Source: Canna indica (Eukaryota > Streptophyta > Magnoliopsida > Zingiberales > Cannaceae). Taken from it: a stretch of 64,000 nt of DNA. The translations under genes were made by a program, and so were the position numbers. Positions 11,941-23,221 of this stretch are shown here, piece by piece (the stretch's first letter is position 1; each line of letters opens with the position of its first letter). Where the stretch lies: assembly GCA_034359265.1 (NCBI GenBank), contig CP136891.1, positions 56,954,001 through 57,018,000 of the forward strand, written 5' to 3'. A model generated the notes under the pieces. The model was not told where the DNA came from and ran no database searches. It saw only the letters and a list, made by a program, of their open reading frames with translations.

Positions 11941-12135
11941 GCATGTTTGCTTCATTGGATATGATATGATATGATTGGATAATAAATGAGGAATGATTGG
12001 ATATGAATTATTTTAATCCGGTGTATATTAGATATAATGTCAATTTTATATTAATTTGTTTTCATTTTCTTATAATTCATGCATTAAACAAAAAATGAAT
12101 ATTAATCTACCTCTTATCCTATGAAGCAAACATGC
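11941..12135. mobile_element. MITE-like element, copy 2
   Basis: A 195-bp AT-rich element with near-perfect terminal inverted repeats. The left end is GCATGTTTGCTTCATTGGATA; the right end, reverse-complemented, is GCATGTTTGCTTCATAGGATA (20 of 21 identical). There is no coding capacity. I could not find a convincing target duplication (TTTAGG and ACGAAG flank it), so the superfamily is open. Confidence 0.75.
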
Positions 12136-12140
12136 ACGAA

Positions 12141-12475
12141 GGCCTCGTTTGCTTCGATGGATTAAGGAGGTGGATTGGATTTTAAAATTTAATCCATTGT
12201 TTGCTGCAACAATGGATATGAATCGGACCAGATATTGGGTAGATTTATTTTGGCCCAAATCCACCACTAGCCTAATTTAGAAATTCTAGGGAGGGGGGTG
12301 GGTTTAAGGCCCAAATCCACAGAATATGAATTTTTATATTTTATCCATACTTCTTATCCTATGCCAAAACAAACATATGATAGGATTTCAAGAAATCATC
12401 TTGAATTTCTATCCCACTCTTATCTATCTTAAATCATATCTCATTCAAATTATATCCTGCAAAGCAAATATGACC
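12141..12475. mobile_element. MITE-like element, diverged copy 3
   Basis: The left end is GGCCTCGTTTGCTTCGATGGAT. The right end reverse-complements to GGTCATATTTGCTTTGCAGGAT (15 of 22 identical), the same GTTTGCTT...GGAT plan as copies 1 and 2. Only 5 bp separate it from copy 2. Confidence 0.5.
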
Positions 12476-13218
12476 TAAATGGTTATAACTTAGATTACTT
12501 TAGATACTAAAAAGGCATAAAATAGGGGGTTAGTTATTTCCTTTTTATTTATAATGTAAGAGCGACTCTTATCCATGTTGATGGATAGATCTATGGAAGT
12601 CTACTAACAAGAAAAGAGGTATCAACCAATTAAGCTCGAAAACATTTCGAATAAATAAAAGAATATGATATCTGCATGAGCTAGGGATCTAAATATCATT
12701 AGATTTGTATGGTTGTTAGCAAAGTTCTTCCTTATTTGAATAATTAAGGAGGATAAGAAGTGAGTTCAGATTCTTTCTAATAAATATTTAAGATCATCAT
12801 CTTTGAAATTCTCTGTTCTAGCACAACATCCAAATAGTCCTTTAGAAGTCTGCAAAGAAAATAAGCTTTTAAATAACAGTTTAATTTGTAGGGTTAATTA
12901 CTCCAATTGTAGCCGAACTACCTGTTTGAAAATACTGATACCCAAACTTTAAACTATAACATTTTCATAGTCAAAAATTTACTTCCCTTAACATATTCAT
13001 ACTTCCATCAAGTCAATTAATAAAAGCGGATGGATCTTGCCACATCATTAGCACCTTATGATCCACATCAAGGATTTTTTAGCAAAAGAAGTCGACACAA
13101 TATCCACTTAACTGCGACATTTAACTTTTAGTTTTTACCTTTCCCTTTCCCCAAATATTTACCATGTATGCTGCTCAAGTTTCGAAAGACAATAATATCT
13201 CATTCATACATACTATGA
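12476..13218. other. AT-rich spacer, no gene seen
   Basis: No protein similarity was recognised. The sequence around 12890-13130 has the character of a dispersed noncoding repeat, but no ends could be placed. Confidence 0.4.
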
Positions 13219-13379
13219 ATGGTATGTCGCTCTTTGGAAATCTTGATGCTCATGTTGGGTTCAATGGACAAAGCATTGCTAGTTATCCCTGCAATAATAC
13301 TAATTAATGATAATGATTGTGCTGAGCTCACAAAGGCTAGCTTTCACTCCAATGAAATCTGGAACACAATAATAGTTTG

Positions 13380-13905
13380 GATAGAGGGAAGCCTCCCGGT
13401 CCTGTTGGATTTGGGTTATAATTTTTTATCTAATTTGGGATGCCTCACTCCAATGGATTTTTTTTTTTTAATCTTTAGCACATCTACTCTACGTAACAGT
13501 TAATTGGGGGAACACAACAATGATTTTTATTCTTAAGAAAGAAAGAAGGCCTATAACCCTTTGCAGATAGGATGAAGCTACGGATGACAAAAATTATCTC
13601 AGTAGAACAGTCTGCTTTGTTATCAGGGAGGCAAATATAGGAATTTGTTCTGGTTGCTTTTGAAGTGGCCATTCTTTCTTTAATTCTAAGAGCAAGCATC
13701 CTTATATTTTGATAAAATTAAATTTGGAAAAATCCAAAAGATAAGGTTTCTTGGATGGCTTTGCTTTCTATCACGAAGGCTATGGGATTTCTTGAGAAGT
13801 TCATTGAGTGGATTCAAACCTGCTCTAATTATGCAAGTTTCTACTGCCACGTGAATGGTATCAATTCCTACTTGTTCTTGCTTGAGAGTCGGAGTCTTCT
13901 GGTCC
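13380..13905 (+). pseudogene. LINE reverse transcriptase fragment
   Basis: Pieces of a plant LINE reverse transcriptase can be read in shifting frames. KPPGPVGFGL (about 13386) corresponds to the K(A/P)PGPDGF motif. An LRMTKIISVEQSALLSGRQI stretch follows (about 13570-13640). AMGFLEKFIEWIQTC and FYCHVNGINSYLF are at about 13785-13880. The YxDD catalytic region would follow, but a SIRE-type LTR interrupts at 13920. Multiple frameshifts and stops make it a pseudogene. The ORF 13755-14156 is a chimera running from the LINE into the LTR. Confidence 0.75.
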
Positions 13906-13919
13906 GGTCTAGTGCATCT

Positions 13920-14590
13920 TGTTGGCTTAAGGTTTTCAACCTTGGTCTTAATCTCGGTTTTGATGATAACAAATATGGAACTAATGATTTAATTGAGAAA
14001 TACTTTCAGGTTCCATATCGATTAGCGCACGACGTCCTCGATCGAAAATATCGAAGGAATCGAGAAATCAAAAAGACGTTGGTCGACGCACTCGAATTCC
14101 TCAAGAAGTTAGAGTTTAGGTTTAGAGTATCTAGTTTATATTATAAATCCTCATGATGATCCACAAGAACCCTAAAACCAAATCCGCACCCCAAAATGTG
14201 AAAACCCAGAAACCGCCCTGAATTCACTAAGCCTAGGGTCGGAGCTCATTGGAGGGCTATATGACCTAGATAGTTTATTGACATAAAAAATGACGGTAAT
14301 TGTTCATTGGGTTAAAAAATTTTGGAAGCCTTTAGCCTACCCATTCTTGACTCAAAAAATTAGAAAATTTCCGTTTTCAGAAAATTTATACTAAACCCCA
14401 AAAACTAGATTTTGATTATTAAGGATTTTAATTTTTTAGATATTTTTATTGAATCCAAATGAGGGGTAATCCTTATATAACATTTATATTTTAAAGTATT
14501 TAACTTAAAGTTAATAAATATTATATAAGTAGACTTAGTGAATATGGAACCAGAAAACTAACAAACAAAACCGAACTGCCCAGTCCAGTC
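13920..14590 (+). mobile_element. SIRE-type LTR fragment (5' part only)
   Basis: It starts TGTTGGCTTAAGGTTTTCAACC at 13920, inside the LINE. For about 650 bp it follows the U3 part of the LTR at 4736-6347 (reversed), including CTAAACCCCAAAAACTAGATTTTGATT and TTGAATCCAAATGAGGGGTAATCC. Similarity fades after about 14540-14590, and the R/U5 half and the other duplication are missing, so it is truncated. Confidence 0.8.
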
Positions 14591-15143
14591 CAGGTTCCGA
14601 CGCAAATCAACGACCCCCAAACCAATTGGTGAAAGGGAAGGGCGCACCTTCATCTTATATCGTATAGGGCCCGAGCGCCCCCGGCGTTCGAGTGTGACTC
14701 GGCCCGCCAAGCCTACACGCCACGAGGCGATTGATGACTCGGCCCACTAGGCCTACACGCCAACATATCTCCGTATCTGGTTTAAGGGCGATGGGGTGGG
14801 GGAGACCTGCAAAAGATACTCCGATGCCTAAGTTAGGGTGACTCCAAGATGAAAGATTTATGATAGTATGTCTCTCGTGATAAGGAAGGACGCAGGAGTC
14901 CATGTTTGGTTAGGTGGGTCCCCCGGATAGAGCTGTTTGACTTGGCTTGAGTCTGGCTCAAGGATGTTGCTTGGGCGGAGCCCCCTGGGCAGGGCCGCAT
15001 GGTTTGGTTCGGATGAAAGATGGGGCGCTGATGGGTCTAGTCCGATCGGGCTCAATATTACTAGTCCAATCCACAGCCTCGAGTCTAGAAAACTGCGTGC
15101 CGAGCTCTTCAGTCGTGTGAGTTCTTTTTTCCATGATGTTTAG
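14591..15143. other. GC-richer unassigned stretch
   Basis: Contains two diverged copies of a GACTCGGCCC(G/A)CxAxGCCTACACGCCA unit (about 14696-14725 and 14735-14764). It may be the 5' part of the gypsy-type unit whose coiled-coil exon follows. No ORF here is convincing. Confidence 0.35.
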
Positions 15144-15494
15144 GTGTCCTTTAGGGAGAGCTCAGACGAGCTGGCTAGGCTGTACTAGGTGGCCAGGGAG
15201 AGGATGTTAGTCTTGTCGACCGCTGGAGCTGAGCTGAAAAGAATGACCAGGGAAGCTGAGGTTGATGCTTTCTAGGAGCGTTTGAGTATAAAATTGGAAT
15301 TAGGTGACAAAGAAAGCCTTCCAAGGTGGATAACTGTAAGAGCCAAGTTCAGGGGAGCTGGCTGGATTGGGGCAGACGAGGTTACGAAGTCCGAGCATGC
15401 ATGTGGCTGCTGGAGCTTGGGGCGAGTGGATGGTCGTGGAGACCTGTCTGCGGAAAGAGCCAAAGTGGCTTTGCCTTATCTTGAGGTGAGTTGA
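15144..15494 (+). pseudogene. Gypsy-type transposon ORF, coiled-coil C-terminal piece
   Basis: One frame reads SSDELARLY-stop-VARERMLVLSTAGAELKRM, then a Glu/Lys-rich stretch and ERAKVALPYLE, with stops at about 15186 and 15273. The style (heptad-like, charged, ending in LPYLE) is that of the C-terminal part of plant 'putative gypsy type transposon' ORFs. The frame ends at a GTGAGT that looks like a splice donor. The relation to the second copy (18632-27660) is inferred from style, not alignment. Confidence 0.45.
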
Positions 15495-15570
15495 ATTGGT
15501 ATATTTTTGTTGTGTTCGTTCTTATGCCTCCTCGGTTCTTGTGCCCTATATGACAACTTATTGCCATGTG

Positions 15571-15572
<2 letters not shown>

Positions 15573-15619
<47 letters not shown>
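15573..15619. repeat. (TC)n microsatellite
   Basis: About 47 bases of uninterrupted TC dinucleotides, followed by TTCTCTCC. It creates Ser-Leu and Arg-Glu repeats in false ORFs on both strands. Confidence 0.97.
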
Positions 15620-15626
<7 letters not shown>

Positions 15627-15879
15627 CATTTTCGTGGCGCTTCCCCATTGGTTGGTCAGAGAAGTAATCATGGCGGAAAAGGGGTTTCGCGCGTTCCTCG
15701 CTATTCCCTAGAAAGCCACTGCTTTTATTTGAATGGCTCAGATTTGTTTCTGATGAGGAGGCCGACAGTCTGATGAGAGGAGGTTCATCGTCTTCCATAC
15801 CGCCTTATAAAGCCTTTTTCTTTCCTTGTTTTTGAAGTTTAGCCTTTTTCTCGTCTTGGCAGTTTTTTAGGGGACCTTC

Positions 15880-18602
15880 CTTGGAGGTGACTTCGAATTT
15901 TCTCAATCCTGAAATCTACCAAGGTAAGGCCGGCCCTTCCACCAAAACCCAAGCACCAAAAAGGGAAGGAGAGAGGATGAAAAAACACCGGAATGAAAGA
16001 GAAGAGGTGAAGATACCTCGTTATTCTCTTGGACTCCTCTAAGAAGAACAAGGCCGCGACACACCCAATAAGAGAAGACACCTTCAACTTTTGGCTTCAC
16101 AAAAACTTGGGAAGGAGGATGTAGATGGCCAGCCACCAATATAAGAAGGAGTTCTTTGGAGCCTTTCTCTTTAAGAAGTCTCTAAAGAATCAAGTCCTTA
16201 ATCTTCTCTAAGAAGATGAAGAATCGTTTAACCAACCCCTCTCTATGTGTTGTTCGGCCACTATATATAGAGAAGGAGGGTGGCTAAAAGAGTAGATCCT
16301 TCAAATCTCTCTCCCCGGAATTCAAAATTTTGAAATTTGTCTACAAAAATAATTTATATTTTAATGGCTTCATAATTAATTCGAAATTAATTAAATTCAT
16401 TTAAATATAAACTTTAATTTATCTCAGCCTATAAACAAGAATGATAATTATCTAAATAAACCAATCCCCTAAACAATAGGAAAGAGATTTATCTAAATAA
16501 TTTGATTTCCTATTAATTAATAGAATTATAATTTATCCTCATAAATCATATATCTATTAATTTTTATGATTTATCTCCATAAATTAAATTCTTATTAATT
16601 AAGATTTATCCAAATAAAATAATTCTCAATTAATTGGTTAGACAAACTAATTTTCCCACTATGTATATTTGATTCAAAATTAAATTATATTTAATTCATA
16701 ATTAAATACATTCCTGGTCAAGTAGTTAATTAAATATTTAATTCATAATTAAATTTAATCAACTACATAAAATATTATAATGTGTCAATCCCTACAAATT
16801 ACGGTTACCGAGGAAGTCCTTCCTCGCGCATTCCATATTTTACATTATGCTGTTATTAGTTAAAATAAATATATTATTGAATGCGGCCCTATATGTCTAC
16901 TAGCATGAAATTTTTATTAATCCATGTCTACTGTCCATATTTTAAATTAATATATTATTTTACATTAATTCATATTTTTATTATGCTGTTATTAGTTAAA
17001 ATAAATTATAATATAATTTATTATATTTTTAGAAGGGTATTTTGGTCATTTTCTTATATATTATCATTCAATATTTATAATATGAATATAAAATTAAATT
17101 GTTAAATTATTTTTAATAATTATATATCTTAAATAGATAATTATTATTTTATTGTTAAATAATATTTTAATAGTTATTTTTTGAAGATTCAATTATTTTT
17201 TATGAAAATAAAATAAATAATAATATTTTATTATTTCAAGTTAATAAATTATTTTATATTGATCCATATTTTTATTATATTGTTATAATTAGAATAAATT
17301 AGAATATAATTTATTATATTTTTAGGAGGGCATTTTAGTCATTTTCTCTCAATTTATTGTATATTCTTCGTGTTAAGTAGACAAAGTAAATATATTCAAT
17401 TTTATTAAGAAGGATATTTTGGTCATTTAACTTTCTATTCATTGTCTATTTCTTATGCTAACCGAACAATGTCAACCAAACAAGATAATACTATTTCTCA
17501 TATATTCTATTCCTTGTCTATTCCTATTTCTATCCCTTATGAATTCACTCCATCCAACCATACACATCCTAAGTCAGCAGTGAGTTGTGCATAATGGAGA
17601 GTCGGATCCGATAGAACGACTTATGTTCGAATCTTATGAGCCTCCACTAAACCCCTTTAGTGTGGTCATGAGGGACTCCAATCACAAGTCAAGATTGACG
17701 TCTAGCAACGTGTCATGACTACCCGGATAGTCTGAGGTTCAATCTACAAGGATCGAATGCCCTTCGGTGATTAGTTACTGTGTAACTAAATCCCTCGATT
17801 ACAATGTCCCGAAGTCGGCTAGGGTACAGAAGAAGTGTCAAACCCTAATACCGATTCATATGTATTCCACCCGCCAAGATGTTGTCTTAATAATGAAACG
17901 CCAGGAACATCTTCCTGACTTTCATGTCAACTCTTAGAGATTCTCGAGTCGACACTTGTAAGGATACATAGGACATTATCTCCTCTTACTAGGAGTAACC
18001 GATTCCATGTTGGTTGCTCACCTACCTCCATGAGTGTTTCTCTATGCCCAGTAATACCCGGCACATGACGCTGATAGCCACGTAGAGATAGAACCAAAGT
18101 AATACGTCGTCACTCACAAGGTAACCATGACAACCTCAGGTCCAAGGACTACTTGCACCTACTATCACTCGAGGAACATCCTATTGACACTCATATAAGG
18201 ATTCCATTTTGAGTTCCTCGTGCAGGTCCGTTCAGTGAACTCATTCCCTAATGAACACTTGCACTTGTACATTAATGACGGTTCATAGGTAACTATAAGA
18301 TCAGTTACCCCTTATCGTATAGGCATGTACCAAATGCACTAGTCTATCCAGAATAACCAATCCCCTAATTGGTGATCCTACGACTAGGAACATTTAGAAC
18401 ATGGGCATTGGGATTCCAAGTCTCACTAACAAGATCTCATCATGCTATCGGAATCATTCTGCTTGGGTTCATGGGGTTCATCACAATCTTTATGAGAAAA
18501 GATGCAGCATATGATGAAAAAGTTACCTCATTAAGTTGATTACCCTTGAATAGTCCCTAAACACATCAACATGTGATTGGCTCAAGGGCACTATTCCTTT
18601 CA
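15880..18602 (-). mobile_element. Copia solo LTR of the element D type, minus strand
   Basis: The right end (...GGGCACTATTCCTTTCA, 18602) matches the outer end of the element D 3' LTR at 38328. The last 950 bases follow 37380-38328 closely (AAGATTGAC(G/A)TCTAGCAA and so on). The AT-rich 16330-16650 part follows 36800-37110. The left end is not clear: expected TGTTGGGGTGC was not found, so 15880 is approximate. No PPT or internal region follows on the right, hence a solo LTR. It contains a 750-bp AT-rich insertion. Confidence 0.7.
16842..17590. repeat. AT-rich insertion with internal repeats in the Copia LTR
   Basis: Absent from the sister LTR (where GTGCATTC at 37353 is followed shortly by TGTGAGACTCC). 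A block with TATAATTTATTATATTTTTAG(A/G)AGGG(T/C)ATTTT(G/A)GTCATTTTC occurs twice (about 16995-17053 and 17285-17345), with a shorter third form near 17405. CATATTTTxxATTATGCTGTTATTAGTTAAAATAAAT is also repeated (about 16845 and 16970). No coding capacity was seen; it may be a small noncoding element. Confidence 0.55.
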
Positions 18603-18631
18603 ATAACAACATCCATTCTTTGTAGGAGAGC

Positions 18632-19053
18632 ATGCGCATTACCCGCGAAGGCAACGAGGAGGACTACGAGCATATTCCAAGCCTTTTTTCTGATCGGGTG
18701 TATCATAATACAAACTCGGAGTTCATTTTTATGTACCAAACCTTATTCTATGAATTGGGGATTTTCCTTCCCTTTACCGGGTTTGAGCATGGCGTGTTGA
18801 ATCTGGCCAATGTGGTTCCTATACAATTGCACCTGAATGTTGGGCCTTCATTCGGTGCTTTGAGATAGTGATGGAGTGCCTTTATATCCAACTGAGCCTT
18901 CATGTATTCTTCTCCCTCTTTCATGCGAAGGGCGCCCAGAAAGGGTTGTGGGTGTCTTTCAATGCTGTTCCAGGGAGGAAACTTTTCGCCTTATTCAAAA
19001 GTTCGTATAAAGGCTTCAAATCTTGCATCTTTCAAGTCCGGTCGCGAGAAGAT
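18632..19053 (+). pseudogene. Gypsy-type transposon ORF (Transposase_28-like), 5' part
   Basis: Reads SEFIFMYQTLFYELGIFLPF...PIQLHLN and, after a frameshift near 18860, MECLYIQLSLHVFFSLF and KGLWVSFNAVPGRKLF. This is the plan of the N-terminal domain of plant 'putative gypsy type transposon' proteins (pfam04195-like), found near Ty3/Gypsy elements; the biochemical role is not known to me. A TTTGTAG just before 18625 looks like a splice acceptor. Copia element B enters after FQVRSRE, and the ORF resumes at 26842 with GVYPFWLEPMN. Confidence 0.6.
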
Positions 19054-20337
19054 TGTTGGCTTAAGGGTTCCCCCTAGGCTTCGATCTCTATTTTGATGAT
19101 AACAAATAAGTATTTAATATATGTGTGTGAAGCTTTGAGTTCAGGTTGAGGTTGCAATAAGCACACGAACTTCGCTCGGAGATTTGCATAAATAGTCAAG
19201 AAAGGCTCGAATGCAGATTAAGTAGATTCCTCGTAATATATCCATAGGATCTCATCCCAAGTCTGTTTGTAAAGTTATCCAAGTCAAAACTTGGTAACAA
19301 AACCCATAAAAAAGCGTGTAACAAAGAAAATGTAAAAATCAGCCTCAACCCAGGTTCGATCGATCGATCGGTCGATAGAACAAGGCAGAAAAATGACAGT
19401 AGCCATTTAGGTTGACCGGTCGGTCGACCGAACAAGGCCAAAAATCGGCATTAGCTAATTTGGTCGACCGAACAACATAGGAGTTAAAACGCAATGAAGT
19501 CGGTCGGCCATCCGGTCGATCGAACAGAGCGGCAGAAGGCCAGAACGCTAGTGGTCGCTGGGTGGTCGATCGGTCGGTCGATCGACGATCGATCGGCAAG
19601 CGATCGGTCGGCATCCAACGGGCGAAAAAATGCCTGTTGAAGAGCCGTTCCATGGGAGGGGTTATAAATACCCCTTACCAACCTTCATTAAATCTTCTTA
19701 ACCATTGAGATAAGCTTCCAAAGTGTGATTTGTGCCTTCTAAGCTTGATTGGCTCGCACTTGCTTCTCTGATCGACGACTTCTCTCAAGCGCTCATCTTC
19801 CCTCAACTCTGGCTTTGATTCAATCTCAACGTCTTGTGGAGTTGGAGGCAATGAAGGCTTGGAAAAGAGCTCTTAGCCTTGGTTTACTCCTTAGCTCTTT
19901 TCATTGTAATTTTAATTATTATTTGAACTTGGTTTTCATTGATTAGCTTGCTAAGTATGGCAGTGTAAACACTTAGGGTTTACTTTGTAGAATTGTGTTT
20001 TGCCTAAGTGAATAGGTTTGAGGAGTTTTCAAAGGGTTGAGAACCGAGTCCTCGGTTGTATTCAAAGGGAAACACAAAGTCTGTAAAGGGTTTAGCTTGA
20101 AATCCTTGGTGTGGAGCCAAGGTAGTGGAGTAGGCGGTTGGCCGAACCACTATACTTTCTTGTATTTGCATTGCTTTGTGTGTTTGCTTACGATTGTGTT
20201 TCATACTCGTTAACAAACATCACTTAGTTGCACTTACGTTTGGTTGAAGTTGTAATCGATTCAAAAAGAAATTGAAGTAAAAGGGTAAAGTAATCCAACA
20301 CTATTCAACCCCCCCTTATAGTATGAGTTTTAACTCA
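19054..20337 (+). repeat. Element B 5' LTR
   Basis: Begins TGTTGGCTTAAGGGTTCCCC and ends ATGAGTTTTAACTCA. It contains the palindromic GGTCGACC/CGATCG array at about 19350-19620 and a TATA box (TATAAATA, 19663-19670) in the same context as the 3' LTR. By eye it differs from the 3' LTR by scattered substitutions and small indels; this is not a calculated divergence. Confidence 0.93.
19663..19670 (+). promoter_or_regulatory. TATA box of element B 5' LTR
   Basis: TATAAATA within GGGAGGGGTTATAAATACCCC. The same motif recurs in the 3' LTR at 26173-26180 and, on the minus strand, in the solo LTR at about 5498. It is the likely RNA polymerase II start region. Confidence 0.7.
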
Positions 20338-20342
20338 TTAAT

Positions 20343-20354
20343 TGGTATCAGAGC
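20343..20354 (+). other. Primer binding site, element B (tRNA-iMet)
   Basis: TGGTATCAGAGC, complementary to the 3' end of plant initiator tRNA-Met, lies 5 bases after the 5' LTR. It primes minus-strand DNA synthesis in this lineage. Confidence 0.95.
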
Positions 20355-20397
20355 AAGGTCGTAGGATTAGATTTAACCATCTACCCTACAAGTTAGA

Positions 20398-21915
20398 ATG
20401 ACTAGTGAAATCTAACTAGCTCAAGGGTCCTCTACTCATACTCCACCATTGTTCGATGGAAATAACTATGCCTATTGGAAGATACGCATGAATGACTTCC
20501 TACAATCACTTGGCATGGATGTATGGAGAATGATTCAAGTAGAGTATAAGCAACCAGCTAAAGACATGGATGAGTGGGGTGAAGAAGAGATTAAACTCTT
20601 TAATGCAAATGCAAATGTTGTCAATGCATTATATTGTGGCCTATCAATCAATGAGTTTAATAGAATTTTTACTTGTAAGTCTGCATATGAACTTTGGAAA
20701 GTCTTAGAGACTACACATGAAGGTACTTCACAAATTAAAGAATCTAAGATAAACCTACTCATGCATGATTATGAAATGTTCAAAATATTATCGCATGAAT
20801 CTATTGATGCCATGTATGCTCGATTTCAAAATATCACAAATGGATTAGCTAACCTTGGTAGAGAGATAAGGGAAGAGGAGAAGGTAAGAAAGCTCATTCG
20901 TTCCCTTCCAAAAGCTTGGGAGCCCAAGGTCATCACAATCATGAAAGCAAAGGATATGAGCACCTTGAAGATCATCGAGCTCATTGGGTCTCTCATGACA
21001 CATGAGACCCATATGAAGCAATACAAGGAGGAAGATGCTCCCAAAGACAAGACCATTGCCTTAAAAGCATCACACCGGGGTGAAGAATCCATGAGAGGAG
21101 TCATGAGATTCATGAGCTTGATGAGAGGAGCATGAGAAAGGGAAGAGGAGGCTACACATGCTTTAATTGCAACAAAATCGGGCATCTAAGGAATGATTAC
21201 CCATTTCTCAAGATGGCTTCCACCTCCAACCCTCACAAAAAGGACAAATACAAGAAGAAGAAAAAGGCAATGATGGCTTCATGGGATGAAAGTGAGTCTT
21301 CGTCGAGTGAAGAAGACTCCAAGAGTGAAAAGGCAAATCTTTGCCTCATGGCAAATGACAATGAGGTAAGATTTATATTTGGTGAGCTTTCATTTATGCA
21401 AGACGAACTAGAAAATGAATTTGATCAAATGCATGATGAATTTAATGCTATTAGGAAAAAGTTTAAAGAGCTTAGAAAGGACAACAAATCTTTAGAGCTT
21501 GAAAATGATAACATGCTACTCTCATGCAATGCCTTAAGGAAAGAAGTAGATACTCTTGAGGAAGTAAAGCATGCCCTAGATGATGCTAAGAAGAACCTAG
21601 AAAATGAAAACAAAAAATTGGAGAATGAAAACAAGTACTTAAGTGATCAAGTAGAGCACTTGAATGATAGCATGCTAAGTCTAAAAAACAAACTCTGCAT
21701 GCTAAGTGAAAAAAATGACAACCTTACAAAATGCCATGCCTAAGGTTGTCCATGCTAGAAAGTCATCAAGCAATCATGCTCATGCACACTTCCATGCTCA
21801 CACACACAATCCAAGAAATTTCCATGCTCACACACACAATCCAAGAAAGTTTAATGGAAGTTGCTTTTCATGTGGTATATTTGGCCATATGGCTAGAGAT
21901 TGTGCACTAAGGTGA
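20398..21915 (+). pseudogene. gag: Element B gag
   Basis: Capsid-nucleocapsid protein of a SIRE-like Copia. The likely ATG at 20398 is followed by a stop at 20413-20415. The same frame runs on from 20449 with FDGNNYAYWKIRM and YELWKVLETTHEGT (capsid, UBN2-like) to 21135. A frameshift leads to 21132-21743: a zinc knuckle CFNCNKIGHLRNDY in which the last Cys is Tyr, then an acidic Ser/Glu stretch and a long coiled coil. A second shift at the A-run near 21715 leads to a His-rich HAHTHNPR(N/K)F tandem pair and an intact knuckle CFSCGIFGHMARDC. Two knuckles flanking a coiled coil is the same plan as in E and F. Confidence 0.88.
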
Positions 21916-22534
21916 AACTAGTATGCTAGATTCACTTGGGTTCCGAAGATGACTAACACTCAAGGACCCAAGAAGATTTGGGTACCTAAAATGGTCTCTT
22001 CTCCTTTTGTAGATGGAGAAGCATCCTCAAGCAAGTAGAAGCACATGGATATTGGATAGTGGTTGCTCAAAACACATGACGGGTGATATCAATCTTTTCG
22101 CAACCCTATCAAGCAAAGATAAGATTGTTGGCATTGGTGATATAGGTATACTCCCCTACCCATGCATTAAAAATGTCTTACTTGTTGATGGGTTAAAGCA
22201 TAATTTGATTAGTATATCTCAATTGTGTGACAATAGATATGTAATCATTTTTGAAGCATCTAGATGCATCATTAGAAGTGCACCATCTAATGACATTGTG
22301 TTTATTGGAAAATGGCAAGAAAATATTTACACATTAGTTTTAAATGTTTTGCCTAATCCCCATGTTAGATGCTTGGTTGCTATGAAAAATAATTCTTGGT
22401 TGTGGCATAGAAGGCAAGGACATGCTAGCATGAGCCTTATCCAAGAAATATCTAAGAAGAACTTAGTTAAAGGATTATCTAAGATAAAATTTGAAAAAGA
22501 CAAACTTTGTGATGCATGTCAACTAGGTAAATAA
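21916..22534 (+). pseudogene. Element B protease and GAG-pre-integrase
   Basis: After a linker containing WVPKMTNTQGPKKIWVPK, the aspartic protease motif WILDSGCSKHMTG stands at about 22046-22084 with its catalytic Asp present. VLLVDGLKHNLISISQLC follows, then the integrase zinc-binding part WLWHRRQGH (His pair) and CDACQLGK (Cys pair). A TAA at 22532-22534 ends the frame. The link from gag to protease is direct, which contrasts with E and F. Confidence 0.88.
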
Positions 22535-23221
22535 GTTAAGTCTTTATTTCATAGCATTAATCAAGTAAGCACATCCAGAACACTTGAACTTGTGCACATG
22601 GATCTTTTTGGTCCGTGTGATGTAGCTAGTCTAGGTAGAAAACTATATTGCTATGTGCTAGTTGATGATTTCTCGAGATTTACATGAGTTTTCTTTTTAG
22701 CTAAGAAAAATGAAACTTTTGACCCCTTCAAAAAATTTGCTAGGAGAGTTACAAATGATAAATAAATTTCAATTTTAAAAATTAGAAGTGATAATGGAGG
22801 AGAATTTAAAAGTAAAAAGTTTTCCAAATTTTGTGATGAATTGGGTATTGAGCATACCTTTTCTTCCCCTAGGACCCCTTAATAAAATGGGGTGGTTGAG
22901 AGGAAGAATAGAACCTTACAAGAGATGGCTAGGACCATGCTTCGTGAAAATAATTTGCCCAAGTACTTCTGGGCCGAAGCCATAAATAGCTCTTGTTATG
23001 TGCTTAATCGTATTTTATTGAGACCTAAAATCAAGAAAATACCTTTTGAGCTTTGGAATGATAAAATCCCAAGTGTGGGATATTTTCATGTTTTATGATG
23101 TAAATTCTTTATCTTAAACACTAAGGAGCATTTAGGAAATTTTGATTCTAAATCTGATGAAGGTATTTTCCTAGGTTACTCCAATAATTCTAAGGCATAT
23201 AGAGTATATAATCGTAGTACT
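22535..23221 (+). pseudogene. Element B integrase core
   Basis: The DDE triad is readable: LVHMDLFGPCDVASLG (Asp), LKIRSDNGGEF (Asp) and NGVVERKNRTL (Glu). Stops interrupt it at 22685-22687 (TGA where Trp is usual), near 22762, and twice in a row at 22880-22885, where the conserved two Gln codons of the PQQNG-type motif read TAA TAA. A further stop is at about 23096. All fit C-to-T or G-to-A decay. Confidence 0.85.

Noticed and set aside
14596..14640. Continuation of the LTR fragment into the palindromic array
   Set aside because: CAGTCCAGTCCAGGTTCC and the following bases do not contain GGTCGACC modules; similarity ends before this point.
15382..15798. Minus-strand ORF of 138 codons with an Arg-Glu repeat
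   Set aside because: The Arg-Glu run is the translated (TC)n microsatellite and the rest lies opposite the coiled-coil piece; no family resemblance.
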